Part shown: positions 8,820-17,592 of the stretch, piece by piece
How the letters are laid out: every line of letters begins with the position of its first letter
Numbering within the stretch: the first letter of the stretch is position 1
DNA from: Roseburia sp. 499
Lineage (GTDB): Bacteria > Bacillota > Clostridia > Lachnospirales > Lachnospiraceae
Reading direction: 5' to 3'
DNA: 64,000 nucleotides
Assembly (NCBI RefSeq): GCF_001940225.2
Contig: NZ_CP135164.1
Span: forward strand, 1,674,001-1,738,000
Made by a program: the position numbers and the translations under genes
Notes under the pieces: model-generated
What the model saw: only the letters and a program-made list of their open reading frames with translations
Told to the model about the DNA's origin: nothing
Database searches by the model: none

Positions 8820-10241
8820 TTATTTCATCAGCTTACTTTCCCAATCGGTAAGTTCGTCCTTCCAATCCTTAGAAAGATAGTCTTTTTCTATGGCAATTAC
8901 CTTCTTCATCGCCTCCTGTCCCGGAGCACCAATGGTAAGACGCTTATTCACACAGGTATCCATAGAAATTGCTTCAAATATATCCTCTTCGAATACCGGG
9001 CTGATTTCCTTCAATTCTTCCAAAGACATATCATCGATGGAGATTCCTTTGTCTATACAGTAAAGAACAATTCTTCCTACGATACCATGTGCGTCACGGA
9101 AAGGCACTCCATGATTTACCAGATAATCTGCGGCATCTGTTGCATTGGTAAAACCATTTTTAGCACTTGCTTCCATTTTATCTTTATTAAATTTCATAGT
9201 TTCCAACATTCCGGTAAATAAAGCAATACATCCCTTTACAGTATCCATTGCATCAAAAGTCAGTTCTTTATCTTCCTGCATATCTTTATTGTAAGCAAGA
9301 GGAATACCTTTCATTGTGGTAAGAAGTGCTGTCAGCGCACCATAGACACGTCCTGTCTTTCCTCTTACCAACTCTGCGATGTCAGGATTCTTCTTCTGAG
9401 GCATGATACTGCTTCCGGTACTATATGCATCGTCAATTTCCACAAACTGGTATTCATTCGAATTCCAGATAATAACTTCTTCCGAAAAACGACTCAAATG
9501 CATCATAATCGTAGACATAGCAGATAAAAATTCAATCAAGTAATCTCTATCTGATACTCCATCCATACTGTTTAAAGTTGGTCCATAGAAGCCCAACAAT
9601 TCTGCAGTATAGTCACGATCCAGAGGATAAGTTGTTCCTGCCAGCGCACCTGAACCTAATGGACAATAATTCATTCTGTGATAAATGTCCTTCAGACGTA
9701 GACGGTCACGCTTGAACATTTCAAAGTATGCTCCCACATGATGTGCCAAGGTTACCGGCTGTGCTTTCTGCAAATGTGTAAAGCCCGGCATAAAGGTATC
9801 TGTGTTATTTTCCATGATTGTTAAAATTGCATTTAATAATTCTTTTAACAATTCATCTACTGCCAAAACTTCCTGTCTGGTGTAAAGACGCATGTCAAGT
9901 GCTACCTGGTCATTTCTGCTTCTTCCGGTATGTAACTTTTTCCCGGTATCTCCCAAACGATCAATGAGAGTTGCTTCCACAAAACTGTGAATATCTTCGT
10001 ATTCGTGAGAAATCTCCAATTTTCCTTCTTCTACTTCTGTCAAAATTTCATGGATGGTCTTTACAATATCATTCATCTCCTGTTCCGTAAGAATGCCCTG
10101 TTTTCCAAGCATCTTTACATGAGCAATACTGCCCTCCATGTCCTGTTTATAAAACTTCTTGTCAAATGATATGGACGCATTAAAATTATAAACCAACTGA
10201 TCGGTTTCTTTGGTAAAGCGTCCGCCCCATAACTGTGCCAT
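8820..10241 (-). CDS. argH: Argininosuccinate lyase
   Basis: A 473-residue member of the fumarase/aspartase superfamily that splits argininosuccinate into arginine and fumarate, the last step of arginine synthesis. It begins [14 protein letters not shown], typical of ArgH. The catalytic loop [12 protein letters not shown] lies at about residues 276-287, and the conserved [11 protein letters not shown] block lies near residue 104. No argG is next to it; the arginine repressor gene is some 31 kb away in the window. No clear terminator follows the stop codon. Confidence 0.96.
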   Translation of the reverse strand: MAQLWGGRFTKETDQLVYNFNASISFDKKFYKQDMEGSIAHVKMLGKQGILTEQEMNDIVKTIHEILTEVEEGKLEISHEYEDIHSFVEATLIDRLGDTGKKLHTGRSRNDQVALDMRLYTRQEVLAVDELLKELLNAILTIMENNTDTFMPGFTHLQKAQPVTLAHHVGAYFEMFKRDRLRLKDIYHRMNYCPLGSGALAGTTYPLDRDYTAELLGFYGPTLNSMDGVSDRDYLIEFLSAMSTIMMHLSRFSEEVIIWNSNEYQFVEIDDAYSTGSSIMPQKKNPDIAELVRGKTGRVYGALTALLTTMKGIPLAYNKDMQEDKELTFDAMDTVKGCIALFTGMLETMKFNKDKMEASAKNGFTNATDAADYLVNHGVPFRDAHGIVGRIVLYCIDKGISIDDMSLEELKEISPVFEEDIFEAISMDTCVNKRLTIGAPGQEAMKKVIAIEKDYLSKDWKDELTDWESKLMK

Positions 10242-10290
10242 ATAATTTACCTCTTTCTTTTTGTATTTTATTTATATAATTATAATTTAA

Positions 10291-11127
10291 TTATTTACTT
10301 ATTTGTATCTGTTGCAATACTTTTCCATTAATAACAGAATCTTCCTCTATCTCTTTTTGGTATAAAACTTCATCTATTGCTTTTATGCATAACTGTTCTT
10401 TTGTTTTTATATTTTCCAGATATACGGTATCTGTTGGCTTCTCGCCCTCCGGTCTGCCTTCACATCCAAAATCCGGTTCTACAATCCGTAGTATCCGATA
10501 TTCCTGCTTCTGGCGTTCCCGCTCCTGCATGGAAAATACACATCCACAATAATCCTGGCGATACATCCCGTATTCCTTTGAAATCTCTGTAGAACGCTTG
10601 TACCCGTTTTTTTTCTTAAAATCCGAAATAAGGTACTGTATACCATATTCCTGTGATAACTTTTCTCCAATTTCATTGAGCTTCTTAGCATTTTTCATGG
10701 GACTAATGGACAAGGTCGTTGTAAAATAGTCCATCCCAAACTTTTTGGCATATTCTGCCGCTTCCCTAATCCGCAGTTCATAACATAAGAAACAACGCTC
10801 ACCGCCCTCCGGTACTTGTTCCAAGCCCTTTGTCTTCTCGTAGAACCTGTCCTTATCGTAATTCCCTTCTATAAAAGAAATCTTATATTTTGCCGGAAAA
10901 CGCTCGATAAAGTGCTTTTGTTCTTCCACTCGCTTGTAATACTCCTCATCCGGATAGATATTGGGATTGTAGTAGAATACCGTAATGGAAAAATATTCCG
11001 ACAAATACTCCAATACATAACTACTACACGGCGCACAGCAACTGTGCAAAAACAATGTAGGTACTTGTCCCTGTTCTTTTATTTTTTCCAAAAGTTCATC
11101 CAACTCTTTTTGATAATTACGCTTCAT
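10291..11127 (-). CDS. queH: Epoxyqueuosine reductase QueH
   Basis: A 278-residue protein of the former DUF208 family, the non-cobalamin enzyme that converts epoxyqueuosine to queuosine in tRNA. The N-terminal HSCCAPCSSYVLEYL carries the paired cysteines (C30-C31 and C34). A second cysteine cluster, GGERCFLCYELRI and YCGCVFS, supplies further metal and Fe-S ligands of the family. The C-terminal 60 or so residues (KTKEQLCIKAIDEVLYQ) extend beyond the core. It lies 72 bases downstream of the M15 peptidase gene, and the two may share a transcript. Confidence 0.9.
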   Translation of the reverse strand: MKRNYQKELDELLEKIKEQGQVPTLFLHSCCAPCSSYVLEYLSEYFSITVFYYNPNIYPDEEYYKRVEEQKHFIERFPAKYKISFIEGNYDKDRFYEKTKGLEQVPEGGERCFLCYELRIREAAEYAKKFGMDYFTTTLSISPMKNAKKLNEIGEKLSQEYGIQYLISDFKKKNGYKRSTEISKEYGMYRQDYCGCVFSMQERERQKQEYRILRIVEPDFGCEGRPEGEKPTDTVYLENIKTKEQLCIKAIDEVLYQKEIEEDSVINGKVLQQIQISK

Positions 11128-11199
11128 GCCTTTACCTCATAAAAGTACATTGCACTTATTTTACATTAATCGTAACCAAAATGCAATGTTTATCCTCAT

Positions 11200-12009
11200 C
11201 TAAATATCTTTTTCAAAATGCTGGTAATCCTTAACCGAATTCCAACTTCCGCCCCATGTAAAACCATGCTCTATAAATAACTGATAACATAGGTCGCTCT
11301 CTGTTATCTTATGTGAAAACTCCTGTGTCCGGTCGACATACTCCGCTCCATTAGCAGGTTCTACAGAAACTTCACCATTTATGGTTCTAACGCAAGGATT
11401 AAATCTAGGATTAATATCTACAGCAAGTCCCAGACTGTGCTTGGATAATTTAGAACTGCCATTGACGGTACGATAATTAAAGGCGGATGTATTGTTGTCT
11501 TCCATGGAATTCTCATCATTTGCATCATATTCGTCAATTAATACCATCTTTTCGATGGGGTATTGATTCTTGTATAATTCCTGCATAATTTCTAAAATGT
11601 CAGTTTCTATTTTCCGGTTAACAATCAGTTCTCCTATATGAGTTTCCCCGTCAAATCCATAATACAGTACTCGCAAATAACGTAATTCTGATAGTGCTAT
11701 GTTATCATTTTCTCGATAGGAATTTCCTATGATACGATTTTGCAGTTCTTCAGTAATTTCTGTGCTATAGAATAGACTGTCGATTCCTTTCGTTTCAAGT
11801 GTTGCATTGGTGACGATATCACCGGGGGATAATGGTTCAATGATGTCGCTGACCGGAATATCATGGTATTGAACACCAGTCGTTGTATGGGACTGATTTT
11901 CCCTTTCGTTTTCTACTATCTCAGAATCCTGTTTTTCTCTTTTAAAAAAAACACATATTGCAAAAATACATATGATAACTATAAAGAATATAAAACGCCT
12001 ATATTTCAT
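11200..12009 (-). CDS. Membrane-anchored M15 family peptidase (VanY/endolysin-like)
   Basis: A 269-residue protein. One N-terminal hydrophobic segment (about residues 6-22, RFIFFIVIICIFAICVFF) acts as signal anchor and exposes the rest outside the cell. The C-terminal half carries the zinc peptidase motifs: SKHSLGLAVDINPR (S-x-H-x-x-G-x-A-x-D) and the terminal DYQHFE histidine. These fit M15 peptidases that cut D-Ala or L-Ala-D-Glu bonds in peptidoglycan. The middle region has no recognisable domain. A role in wall remodelling is inferred. No resistance genes flank it, so vancomycin resistance is not suggested. Confidence 0.85.
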   Translation of the reverse strand: MKYRRFIFFIVIICIFAICVFFKREKQDSEIVENERENQSHTTTGVQYHDIPVSDIIEPLSPGDIVTNATLETKGIDSLFYSTEITEELQNRIIGNSYRENDNIALSELRYLRVLYYGFDGETHIGELIVNRKIETDILEIMQELYKNQYPIEKMVLIDEYDANDENSMEDNNTSAFNYRTVNGSSKLSKHSLGLAVDINPRFNPCVRTINGEVSVEPANGAEYVDRTQEFSHKITESDLCYQLFIEHGFTWGGSWNSVKDYQHFEKDI

Positions 12010-12078
12010 GGTTTTCTACTTCCTATTTTGCATCACAATTTTTATATGGTCTTAATCTTAGCATAATTCTTCCTCCAC

Positions 12079-12252
12079 TCACACTTTATCGTTCCACAAC
12101 ATATCTTCGCTGATTTTTTCTTTACAATGAAGGTCACAAAAGAAATCTACAACTTCCTTGGGATAATATTTCGGATATATATTTTTAATGGTCTTTTGAA
12201 CTACATCAAATATCTGCTCTGTGTCTTTCTCTATTGCTCTTATATACTTCAT
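12079..12252 (-). pseudogene. GNAT acetyltransferase remnant (N-terminal fragment)
   Basis: A minus-strand reading frame of 57 codons starts at ATG 12250-12252 with MKYIRAIEKDTEQIFDVVQK, continues with a YPKYYPKEVVDFF block, and ends at a TGA. The pattern matches the beginning of GNAT-family N-acetyltransferases, which are usually about 150 residues, so the acetyl-CoA binding region is missing. Only a few codons follow before further stops. This looks like a 3'-truncated gene. It lies between two unrelated transcription units. The remaining 12010-12371 sequence holds only AT-rich spacer. Confidence 0.6.
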
Positions 12253-12371
12253 TATGCTACCTCTCTTGTGTCCGTTTTTATATTAACGTATTATACCATA
12301 TGCTTCTTAGTTTTTTCCACACACATCTTGTATTATCTTCATATAATATATAAAAGAAAACGGAGATTTTT

Positions 12372-13139
12372 ATGGAAAAACTTATGGAAATCAGCCATGT
12401 GGGTTACTCCTATCACACTATGGAAGGCGAAACCCCGGCTTTAATTAATATAAATTTTACTGTTCATAAAGGTGACTTTCTAAGCATTGTAGGCCCCAGC
12501 GGATGTGGCAAATCCACGCTTCTTTCCTTGCTTTCCGGACTGATTGAACCGGAACATGGTTCCATCCTGCTCTACGGTCAGAAACTATTCCAAAAAGGCA
12601 GTGGAACCATTGGTTATATGCTTCAGCATGACCACCTGTTTGAATGGCGTACGATTGAAAAAAATGTACTTCTCGGGCTGGAAATTCAAAACCGACTTAC
12701 ACCGGAAAACAAAGAAAAAGTTATGGATATGCTAGAACGCTATGGCTTGTACAAGTTCAAAGATTCCAGACCTTCACAATTATCCGGTGGTATGCGTCAG
12801 CGTGCCGCACTGATTCGCACCCTTGCTCTGGAACCGGAACTACTGCTTTTGGATGAACCCTTTTCTGCCCTCGATTATCAGACAAGACTTACCGTCGGAG
12901 ATGATATTGGGTCTATTATTAAAAAAGAACAAAAAACTGCCATTCTAGTTACCCATGACCTTTCCGAAGCAGTCAGTCTTGGCAGTCAGGTTCTTGTTCT
13001 TAGCAAACGTCCCGGTACGGTAAAAAGTATGATTCCTATCACTTTTTCAGATAACCTAACCCCTTTGGAGCGGCGAAACACACCGGAATTTAAGGACTAT
13101 TTTAACATTATATGGAAGGAGTTGAACTCAGATGACTGA
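12372..13139 (+). CDS. ABC importer ATPase (SsuB/TauB/ThiZ-like)
   Basis: A 255-residue ATPase with Walker A GPSGCGKST at about residues 41-49, signature LSGGMRQRAA near residue 138, Walker B LLLLDEPFSALD near 157, and switch histidine in VTHDLSEA. The sequence belongs to the nitrate/sulfonate/taurine group of importers, which also includes hydroxymethylpyrimidine (thiamine precursor) transporters. It is followed by a permease gene overlapping by eight bases. No TPP riboswitch, sulfur gene or binding-protein gene is nearby, so the substrate is unknown. CGGAGA about 6 bases upstream supports the start. Confidence 0.85.
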   Translation: MEKLMEISHVGYSYHTMEGETPALININFTVHKGDFLSIVGPSGCGKSTLLSLLSGLIEPEHGSILLYGQKLFQKGSGTIGYMLQHDHLFEWRTIEKNVLLGLEIQNRLTPENKEKVMDMLERYGLYKFKDSRPSQLSGGMRQRAALIRTLALEPELLLLDEPFSALDYQTRLTVGDDIGSIIKKEQKTAILVTHDLSEAVSLGSQVLVLSKRPGTVKSMIPITFSDNLTPLERRNTPEFKDYFNIIWKELNSDD

Positions 13140-13929
13140 TATTTCTCTTGCACAACAGAACTTTCTCTCAGCACAAAAAAGACATAAACGCTCTGTCACA
13201 ATCAGCCGTCTATGTGTTTTTCTTTTATTTCTTGGCTTATGGGAAGTTACTTCTCAAACAGGATTGATTGACTCTTTTATCTTCAGCAGTCCATCCAAAA
13301 TCTTTCTCTGTGCTTATGGTATGGCACTAGACCATTCTCTCTTTATCAATATCGGAATCACACTTTTCGAAACACTGGTAAGCTTCTTTCTTGTGATTCT
13401 TTTCGCTCTTATGGCAACTATTATATTATGGTTTAACAAACATATATCCGAAACATTAGAGCCATACCTGGTAGTCTTAAACAGTCTTCCCAAGTCTGCT
13501 TTGGCCCCTCTACTAATTGTATGGCTTGGTGCTAATTATAATACCATTATTATTACCGGAATGTCTGTTGCCATCTTTGGCTCTATCTTGAGTCTTTACA
13601 ACAGCTTTCAAGCAGTGGATAAAGAAGAAGTGAAATTAATCTATACCCTTGGCGGCAACAAATTTCATGTGCTTACCAAGGTGGTACTTCCCTCCAGCTT
13701 ACCTTCTCTTTTTTCTATCATGAAAGTGAATATTGGACTATGTCTGGTCGGTGTCATCATTGGCGAATTCATTGCTGCCCGTGCCGGTCTTGGCTATCTT
13801 ATCATCTATGGCAGCCAGGTATTCAAGTTGGATTGGGTCATTATGAGTATTGTTATTCTGTGTATTATTGCTGTTGCTCTTTACCAGGGAATTGCAGCTA
13901 TGGAAAAATTCTGTTTGAAACATCATTAA
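13132..13929 (+). CDS. ABC importer permease (SsuC/TauC/ThiX-like)
   Basis: A 265-residue membrane protein with about six hydrophobic segments, the first near residues 25-43. The cytoplasmic EAA-type loop is KLIYTLGGNKFHVLTKVVLP near residue 165, with the family G at its centre, which contacts the ATPase. It begins inside the last codons of the ATPase gene, so the two are coupled. Transporters of this class need a solute-binding protein, and none is encoded before the terminator, so it must be supplied from elsewhere. Confidence 0.85.
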   Translation: MTDISLAQQNFLSAQKRHKRSVTISRLCVFLLFLGLWEVTSQTGLIDSFIFSSPSKIFLCAYGMALDHSLFINIGITLFETLVSFFLVILFALMATIILWFNKHISETLEPYLVVLNSLPKSALAPLLIVWLGANYNTIIITGMSVAIFGSILSLYNSFQAVDKEEVKLIYTLGGNKFHVLTKVVLPSSLPSLFSIMKVNIGLCLVGVIIGEFIAARAGLGYLIIYGSQVFKLDWVIMSIVILCIIAVALYQGIAAMEKFCLKHH

Positions 13930-13954
13930 TATTCTTTTTTCTAAATCTAAAACA

Positions 13955-13987
13955 GGCTGCACGCTATTTTTTTCTTAGCGTGCAGCC
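13955..13987. terminator. Bidirectional terminator between convergent genes
   Basis: A perfect 12-bp stem (13955-13966 GGCTGCACGCTA and 13976-13987) with a 9-base loop lies between the convergent ABC permease and hypothetical genes. T-tracts on either side are weak, TGTTTTAG on the minus strand. Confidence 0.7.
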
Positions 13988-14005
13988 CATAGAAAGCTTT
14001 CTTTC

Positions 14006-14344
14006 CTACAAATTAATATTTTTATGAATGTTCTTTAGATTAATTTGAATCAATCCTTTTTCACTCAAATCAATCAACGTATACCGTTGCTCTTGGGTCA
14101 AATCATCACTATATACCTGATTCTCATAATCTACTACTACTGCATTTGTCTGAAATATCATATAAAACAGTGGTGAAATATCATCTGGAAGTTCCACCAG
14201 CAGATTCCTTGTTCTCCCCAAATCCATCAATACCTCTAAGTGTCCTTTAGGACATTCAAACACTTCTCCCTGCGGATCTATCACGCAAGGGCAATAACCC
14301 TTAGGGTCATTTTTATGCTTTTCCATAAATTCTTGCTTTGTCAT
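14006..14344 (-). CDS. Conserved hypothetical protein, 112 residues
   Basis: A small soluble protein beginning MTKQEFMEKHKNDPKGYCPC, with cysteines at C18, C20 and C31 (FECPKGH). I do not recognise a named domain. The CPC...C spacing might suggest metal binding, but the set of cysteines is too small to claim it. Residues 50-75 are hydrophobic in alternation, suggesting a compact alpha/beta fold. It is last in a same-strand run with the GGDEF protein 25 bases upstream and may be part of that transcript. Confidence 0.6.
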   Translation of the reverse strand: MTKQEFMEKHKNDPKGYCPCVIDPQGEVFECPKGHLEVLMDLGRTRNLLVELPDDISPLFYMIFQTNAVVVDYENQVYSDDLTQEQRYTLIDLSEKGLIQINLKNIHKNINL

Positions 14345-14369
14345 ATTATTTTTCTACCATATCCTTCTT

Positions 14370-16064
14370 CTAGTCTCGTCTTATACTACTTCTGCTACAC
14401 TTCATTTGAATCTTATTTTCATACATCCGTGCATCTGCTTCTCTATATATTTCTCTTGCCGTCTGAGTAGCATTTTCACCTTTTTTACAAAATCCATAAG
14501 CTGCACTCATATTCAGTTCCGGATGCTCCTGATTCATTTTTTCTAACTGCTTCCAAAATTTTCCCATAAGTTTATCGATATCGACATTTGTCATATCCGG
14601 TAATACTACAATAAATTCATCGCCCCCCATACGTCCTACCATACCGTAGGGTTCAAAAACTGCCGAAAGACTCTCTGCAAACTTTTTAATCAGAAAGTCT
14701 CCTGCATCATGTCCCTTGGTATCATTCGTTCTTTTAAGATTATTCAAATCGAAGGATATCATTCCATATTTTTTTCCTTCTCCATCTAATCTATCCCACT
14801 CAAGTTCCACTTTTCTCCTATTTGCAATTTCTGTCAACACATCAATATATGCCATTTTTTCTAACGTTCTCACTCTTTCTGTTTTACGAAGAACCTGAGT
14901 AATTCCTAAACAGAAGTCCACCATCGCCAATATCACAAAAATCAATGCTCCGATACAAAGCCAGCTTATAAACATTCCCCCCTGAAATGCCGTTATGTAT
15001 TTCTGCAAGTTAAATCGAATCATATCACACAAACCAATGCCAATCATTATTAACATTCCAATGAGTGTTGCCTTGTTTCTAATTTGTCCGATTCTTATAT
15101 CATATATCATACTTATCAAAGAATATAATACAAACACGAAAAGAATCACATGCTGATACTTCAAAACAGCCGGCAAATGACAAACATTTGTAATTTGAAA
15201 AATGATTGCAACTAATGTAAATACTGTCTGACACGCAAGCAATAACGTATACATAATTCTCAATTTTCGTTTTCTTCGCGATTTCATATCCTCTTTAAAA
15301 TACAAGATTACAAACAACGTAGAAGCATAAAGAGAAGTATATTCTATATAGGCTTTTACAAGAACATTATATGTAAAGATTGTAATCAAATTATAGTTGC
15401 ACAAAGACCATAGTCCAATCCCTATAGAAAAAAGGGCTATACAAGACAGTTTCCCAAACTCATTATTCTTAATTGCAAATATAAGACTTACTACCAATAC
15501 ACAAACTCCAAATACAATCAAAAACAGATTAACTGCTAGTGGAAGTTTATTCTCCATAATAAAATCCTGAAGCACCTCATGTGCATTGCAAATTACCGGA
15601 ACTTCAAAACTAGTAAATGCATTGTTTTCCGTAACATACATCAAAATTTCAAGTTTTTTCCCTGCATATGATTCCGAAAGTTCAATAAAATGATAGCCTA
15701 AACCTACCATCTTCCCATTCTCACGCAGTTTTTGACCATAAGAATAAATTTCCTCTCCGTCAATCCATACCTGAATATCTGTATGCACCGTATAAATGCG
15801 CAATTCAGGATTCAACATCAATTTTTCCGGCAACACAAGAGACATTCGTACTTCGTCTCCCTTATTCTGCTGTTGCAGTTTTAATTCATTCAAATCAACA
15901 TTCTCATATTGAATACCATCTGCCGTAATCTTCCAACCGTTCTTCAGAAATATATAATCTGCCGGATTCTTCTGATACGCAGTCACTTTGCACACCAATA
16001 ACACACCAATAACACTCAAGCACAATATTCCACTTAATACAACTGTTCTGACTTGCTTCTTCAT
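14370..16064 (-). CDS. Membrane diguanylate cyclase (GGDEF domain)
   Basis: A 564-residue protein. An N-terminal membrane segment (residues 7-27) is followed by an extracytoplasmic region of about 150 residues, then roughly seven to eight hydrophobic segments (about 178-385). A short coiled linker (VLRKTERVRTLEKMAYIDVLTEIANRR, given here only as landmark) leads into a GGDEF domain with an intact GGDEF motif at residues 480-484. The domain makes cyclic di-GMP from GTP. The RxxD inhibitory site is not present at the usual spacing, so product inhibition may be absent. The extracellular part followed by several membrane helices resembles 7TMR-DISM sensors. AGGAGG precedes the start. Confidence 0.85.
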   Translation of the reverse strand: MKKQVRTVVLSGILCLSVIGVLLVCKVTAYQKNPADYIFLKNGWKITADGIQYENVDLNELKLQQQNKGDEVRMSLVLPEKLMLNPELRIYTVHTDIQVWIDGEEIYSYGQKLRENGKMVGLGYHFIELSESYAGKKLEILMYVTENNAFTSFEVPVICNAHEVLQDFIMENKLPLAVNLFLIVFGVCVLVVSLIFAIKNNEFGKLSCIALFSIGIGLWSLCNYNLITIFTYNVLVKAYIEYTSLYASTLFVILYFKEDMKSRRKRKLRIMYTLLLACQTVFTLVAIIFQITNVCHLPAVLKYQHVILFVFVLYSLISMIYDIRIGQIRNKATLIGMLIMIGIGLCDMIRFNLQKYITAFQGGMFISWLCIGALIFVILAMVDFCLGITQVLRKTERVRTLEKMAYIDVLTEIANRRKVELEWDRLDGEGKKYGMISFDLNNLKRTNDTKGHDAGDFLIKKFAESLSAVFEPYGMVGRMGGDEFIVVLPDMTNVDIDKLMGKFWKQLEKMNQEHPELNMSAAYGFCKKGENATQTAREIYREADARMYENKIQMKCSRSSIRRD

Positions 16065-16104
16065 AACGCCTCCTCGACATCAAACATCTGGAACTTCCCG
16101 AAAC

Positions 16105-16710
16105 TTATCGTCCTTCATTTACCAGTATCCACTTTACATTGGCACTCTCTTTGGTACACAATGACATCCAGTATTCCTTCTCATCCTGTTGATAAAACTT
16201 TCCTTCTTTACTGCATATAATCTGAATATCTTCCTCTTCCTCTATAATGTCAAATTCTACTTCATTTAATGGAATTCGCATTCCCTCACCCGTCATCTTT
16301 ATATAGCTCTCTTTCAAGGTCCAAATCCGAAAAAAACGCTCTTGTTGTTCTTTCTCCTCTGCATCAAGAATGTATGCCTTTTCACCGGGACCTGCACATT
16401 TTCTCAATATTCCCTTTCGAAAAGGCTTTTTTTTCTCTGCATCTACTCCAATTTCCATATCAGATACAGCACAAACTACCAGCCCATCCGTATTGCTAAT
16501 ATTAAAATGATACTGTTCCATTCCTTTCAAAAAAGGCTTTCCATTGGATTCTTTCCCAATCCGCTTTTCCGTTCCATCTACATGAAACATCTCTTGCAAT
16601 CCATAATTCAACAGTTCATCTGCCAGTTTTCTCTGATACTTATGATAATCTCCTGTCCAATTTTTCTTTTCCATACAATAGGTATAGTAAACATTTACCT
16701 GTTGATTCAT
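16105..16710 (-). CDS. Sfp-type 4'-phosphopantetheinyl transferase
   Basis: A protein of 201 residues that moves phosphopantetheine from CoA to a serine of carrier proteins. Diagnostic motifs are EIGVDAEKKKPF (magnesium-binding D and E, about residues 88-99) and WTLKESYIKMTGEG near residue 130. The ATG at 16710 is preferred over the one six bases earlier because GGAAGG then sits six bases upstream, and it gives an ATGA overlap with the stop of the membrane-protein gene. Sfp-type enzymes usually serve NRPS/PKS or special carrier proteins. None is encoded here, so its partner is unknown. Confidence 0.85.
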   Translation of the reverse strand: MNQQVNVYYTYCMEKKNWTGDYHKYQRKLADELLNYGLQEMFHVDGTEKRIGKESNGKPFLKGMEQYHFNISNTDGLVVCAVSDMEIGVDAEKKKPFRKGILRKCAGPGEKAYILDAEEKEQQERFFRIWTLKESYIKMTGEGMRIPLNEVEFDIIEEEEDIQIICSKEGKFYQQDEKEYWMSLCTKESANVKWILVNEGR

Positions 16711-17087
16711 AGCCATCCTTCCTGTTTACTCATAAAATGAAGCGCAAGAATTGCAGCAATGTAAATCAAAGCTCCAATTATCATAAAAACGGTCTGCCCA
16801 AAAATGATTCCTGCTACAATACTTATCATAATTTCGATTCCGTGCACCCATATGGGCATATCATGAAGACAAATGCCGATTAAAGACTCCAACACTAGTA
16901 TAATACAAACCAGAACCACCGGCAACTTCAACAGAAACATTCCTAACAGTATCGCCGCAAAAAATGTTATGCCAAATACTGCCAGAATCAGATAATTTTC
17001 ATAACCCTTTGATTTCGTACTACCTACACCCTTTTTCGTACTAGTCTTAAATTCTTCAATTACAATTTCTTCTTTGTCACTTTTCAT
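16707..17087 (-). CDS. Small integral membrane protein, unknown function
   Basis: A 126-residue protein. A charged N-terminal tail of about 30 residues (MKSDKEEIVIEEFKTSTKKG) is followed by about four membrane segments, roughly at residues 32-50, 52-72, 80-97 and 99-118. No domain is recognised. Its stop codon overlaps the phosphopantetheinyl transferase start (ATGA), and the GGDEF gene follows 40 bases later, so the genes probably form one operon. Co-transcription is the only functional hint. Confidence 0.6.
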   Translation of the reverse strand: MKSDKEEIVIEEFKTSTKKGVGSTKSKGYENYLILAVFGITFFAAILLGMFLLKLPVVLVCIILVLESLIGICLHDMPIWVHGIEIMISIVAGIIFGQTVFMIIGALIYIAAILALHFMSKQEGWL

Positions 17088-17304
17088 GAGTTCCCCCTAT
17101 ACCTTGTTCCTTCTATTTTATTGATTTTGATAAAATAACTCTTACCACAACGGTATCTGCTGTCTCTTCTTCCTGTGTCAAAATTATAGCGTCTTTCTTT
17201 TTAAATATTCATCATATCTACTTAATAATATATCATATCTAAAAGAAAAATCCTAGAGTTAAAAGCATTCTGAATTCTATCTGGTACCGGTAAAGTAATT
17301 GAAA

Positions 17305-17365
17305 AAAAATGGAGTTTTTGATAAAACAGGTGAATATCATCTACTTTATCAAAAACTCCATTTTT
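17305..17365 (-). terminator. Long hairpin downstream of tRNA-Thr
   Basis: A perfect 21-bp inverted repeat (17305-17325 and 17345-17365) with a 19-base loop and T runs at both ends starts 6 bases past the tRNA 3' end. It is long for a simple terminator but fits that role. The rest of 17088-17304 is AT-rich spacer in which I see no gene. Confidence 0.7.
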
Positions 17366-17371
17366 ATCTTC

Positions 17372-17444
17372 AGCCAAAGAAGGGACTCGAACCCTCGACC
17401 TGCGCATTACGAATGCGACGCGCTACCAACTGCGCCACTTTGGC
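17372..17444 (-). tRNA. tRNA-Thr (anticodon CGU)
   Basis: A 73-nt cloverleaf on the minus strand. The acceptor stem GCCAAAG pairs with CTTTGGC, with a T discriminator. The D arm contains GTTGGTAGC, the anticodon loop TTCGTAA gives CGU, and the T arm contains GGTTCGAGTCC. The CCA end is not encoded. It reads ACG codons. Confidence 0.95.
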
Positions 17445-17468
17445 ATTGTCCAAAACAGACACTTTGTT

Positions 17469-17497
17469 ATTATATATGTTTTTATTATAAAATGCAA
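17469..17497 (-). promoter_or_regulatory. Promoter of tRNA-Thr
   Basis: Minus-strand TTGCAT (17492-17497), a 17-base spacer and a perfect TATAAT (17469-17474). The predicted start is about 18 bases before the mature tRNA. Confidence 0.8.
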
Positions 17498-17540
17498 GAG
17501 ATATAAAAAAGAATTTTAAAATTTGTAAATCCCTTAACAA

Positions 17541-17584
17541 GAAAAGCATTTATCATTGTTAAACCCTTGATAAATGCTTTTTCT
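17541..17584 (-). terminator. Intrinsic terminator of the surface metallophosphoesterase gene
   Basis: Stem 17542-17555 (AAAAGCATTTATCA) pairs with 17568-17581 around a 12-base loop, followed on the minus strand by TTCTTG. It lies 10 bases past the gene's stop codon. Confidence 0.75.
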
Positions 17585-17592
17585 TATATCCC

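Noticed and set aside
8761..8820. Short inverted repeat TGTATA/TATACA followed by T run as an argH terminator
   Set aside because: The T run is on the plus strand, whereas argH is transcribed on the minus strand, and the stem is only six A/T-rich pairs.
11134..11190. Inverted ACATTGCA/TGCAATGT between the M15 peptidase and queH genes
   Set aside because: The spacing of about 30 bases and the lack of a T run make a terminator unlikely, and no operator family fits.
12342..12347. TATAAT before the ABC importer ATPase as a promoter
   Set aside because: No acceptable -35 hexamer lies at 16-18 bases upstream, so it was not listed as a promoter.
12127..12444. Plus-strand frame overlapping the start of the ABC ATPase gene
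   Set aside because: It is antisense to the GNAT remnant and overlaps the ATPase gene in another frame; the peptide is hydrophobic and low-complexity with no ribosome-binding site.
17299..17506. Plus-strand frames reading into the tRNA-Thr (RRDSNPRPAHYECD...)
   Set aside because: This peptide pattern is the well-known false translation of tRNA genes read backwards.
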